Assembly (NCBI RefSeq): GCF_001861355.1
Contig: NZ_MASN01000024.1
Span: 1-32,102 of the forward strand
Direction of reading: 5' to 3'
From: Natrialba sp. SSL1
GTDB taxonomy: Archaea; Halobacteriota; Halobacteria; Halobacteriales; Natrialbaceae
Length of the DNA: 32,102 nt
The position numbers were made by a program, and so were the translations under genes. This document shows, piece by piece, positions 31,743 to 32,102 of the stretch. Position 1 is the stretch's first letter; every line of letters begins with the position of its first letter. The notes below the pieces were generated by a model, which was not told the DNA's origin, searched no databases, and saw only the letters and a list, made by a program, of their open reading frames with translations.

Positions 31743-32102
31743 ATGGAAACGACGCGCCATTTCACAGCAACGGTCTACATCGTCAACGACGGTGCGACTG
31801 CCCTCCACGAGCACAAGCGTCTCGGGTTGACGATTCCACCGGGCGGTCACGTCGATCGGGACGAACTACCTGCGCAAGCCGGCATTCGTGAGGTCCGTGA
31901 AGAGACAGGTCTCGAGGCGACACTGCTCTCCGATCCAGAACCGATTGGAGCACCCAAAGGTCGGCCGCTTCCGACACCTCGCCACCAGATGCTCTATGAT
32001 ATCAACACCCACGACGGCGCGGTGGGTCACCAACACATCGATTTGATGTATGTGTTTAGCCCGAAGGCTCAACAACCGGTACAGCGTGACGCCTTGAGAT
32101 CA
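31743..32102 (+). CDS. Nudix hydrolase, 3' end beyond the window
   Basis: An open frame of 120 codons with no stop before the window edge. The Nudix box is complete: GGHVDRDELPAQAGIREV through REETGL, fitting G-x5-E-x7-RE-U-x-EE-x-G-U. The N-terminal part reads METTRHFTATVYIVNDGATA, and the HKRLGLTIPPGG and HQHIDLMYVFSP segments match a mutT-like fold. It is the fourth Nudix domain in the window. The product is truncated here only because the window ends. Confidence 0.9.
   Translation, partial: METTRHFTATVYIVNDGATALHEHKRLGLTIPPGGHVDRDELPAQAGIREVREETGLEATLLSDPEPIGAPKGRPLPTPRHQMLYDINTHDGAVGHQHIDLMYVFSPKAQQPVQRDALRS

Overview
The window is haloarchaeal chromosome (class Halobacteria; a Natrialbales-type genome is my guess, not proven). 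The evidence is high GC, strongly acidic proteins, many starts lying about 27 nt after a TATA-like box (leaderless transcripts), F420 biochemistry, archaeal eIF1/SUI1, an HTH_10 regulator, and many families known mainly from haloarchaea. I see no phage, plasmid, IS or CRISPR. The composition is uniform and most of this looks like core chromosome.

Layout. 1-210: hairpin terminator and tRNA-Cys, the usual tail of a haloarchaeal rRNA operon. 361-2773: HTH_10 regulator and a Tat-exported amidohydrolase, both preceded by the same 16-bp palindrome. 2774-3205: about 122-bp degenerate tandem repeats ending in tRNA-Lys on the minus strand. 3312-4834: a DUF7119-like DNA-binding protein, a 47-residue gene, and a Cys-motif protein. 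4974-7200: siroheme nitrite/sulfite reductase and its DUF6360 companion. 7430-10581: DUF892 ferritin-like protein, Na+-coupled NSS transporter with an overlapping small membrane subunit, and RimI-type acetyltransferase. 10783-13986: DUF5810, DUF5809, two divergent Nudix hydrolases, a small membrane protein and a rhodanese. 14172-14465: eIF1. 14587-19318: a MoxR-DUF58-transglutaminase operon with 4-bp overlaps. 19596-20685: cold-shock protein, zinc-finger protein and small membrane protein. 20872-22961: LLM-type F420-dependent oxidoreductase coupled to cofE, and a small membrane protein. 23090-28218: hydantoinase/oxoprolinase HyuB-HyuA with an NRAMP-fold transporter. 28399-31682: RHH regulator, Nudix-eIF2B-like fusion and D-2-hydroxyacid dehydrogenase. 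From 31743: a Nudix gene cut by the window end.

The most interesting points are four. The NRAMP-like transporter has lost the metal-binding residues and sits in an operon with HyuA/HyuB, which suggests an organic lactam or hydantoin substrate. The Nudix-eIF2B fusion has Ser where related isomerases have a catalytic Cys. The HTH_10 regulator and its neighbour share a palindromic putative operator. The NSS transporter overlaps a one-helix partner gene, resembling bacterial MetP-MetS. In addition, several intergenic spaces hold unrelated short tandem repeats (28, 16, 18 and 6 bp units), and several proteins carry in-frame His-, Ser/Glu- or Asp-rich repeats.
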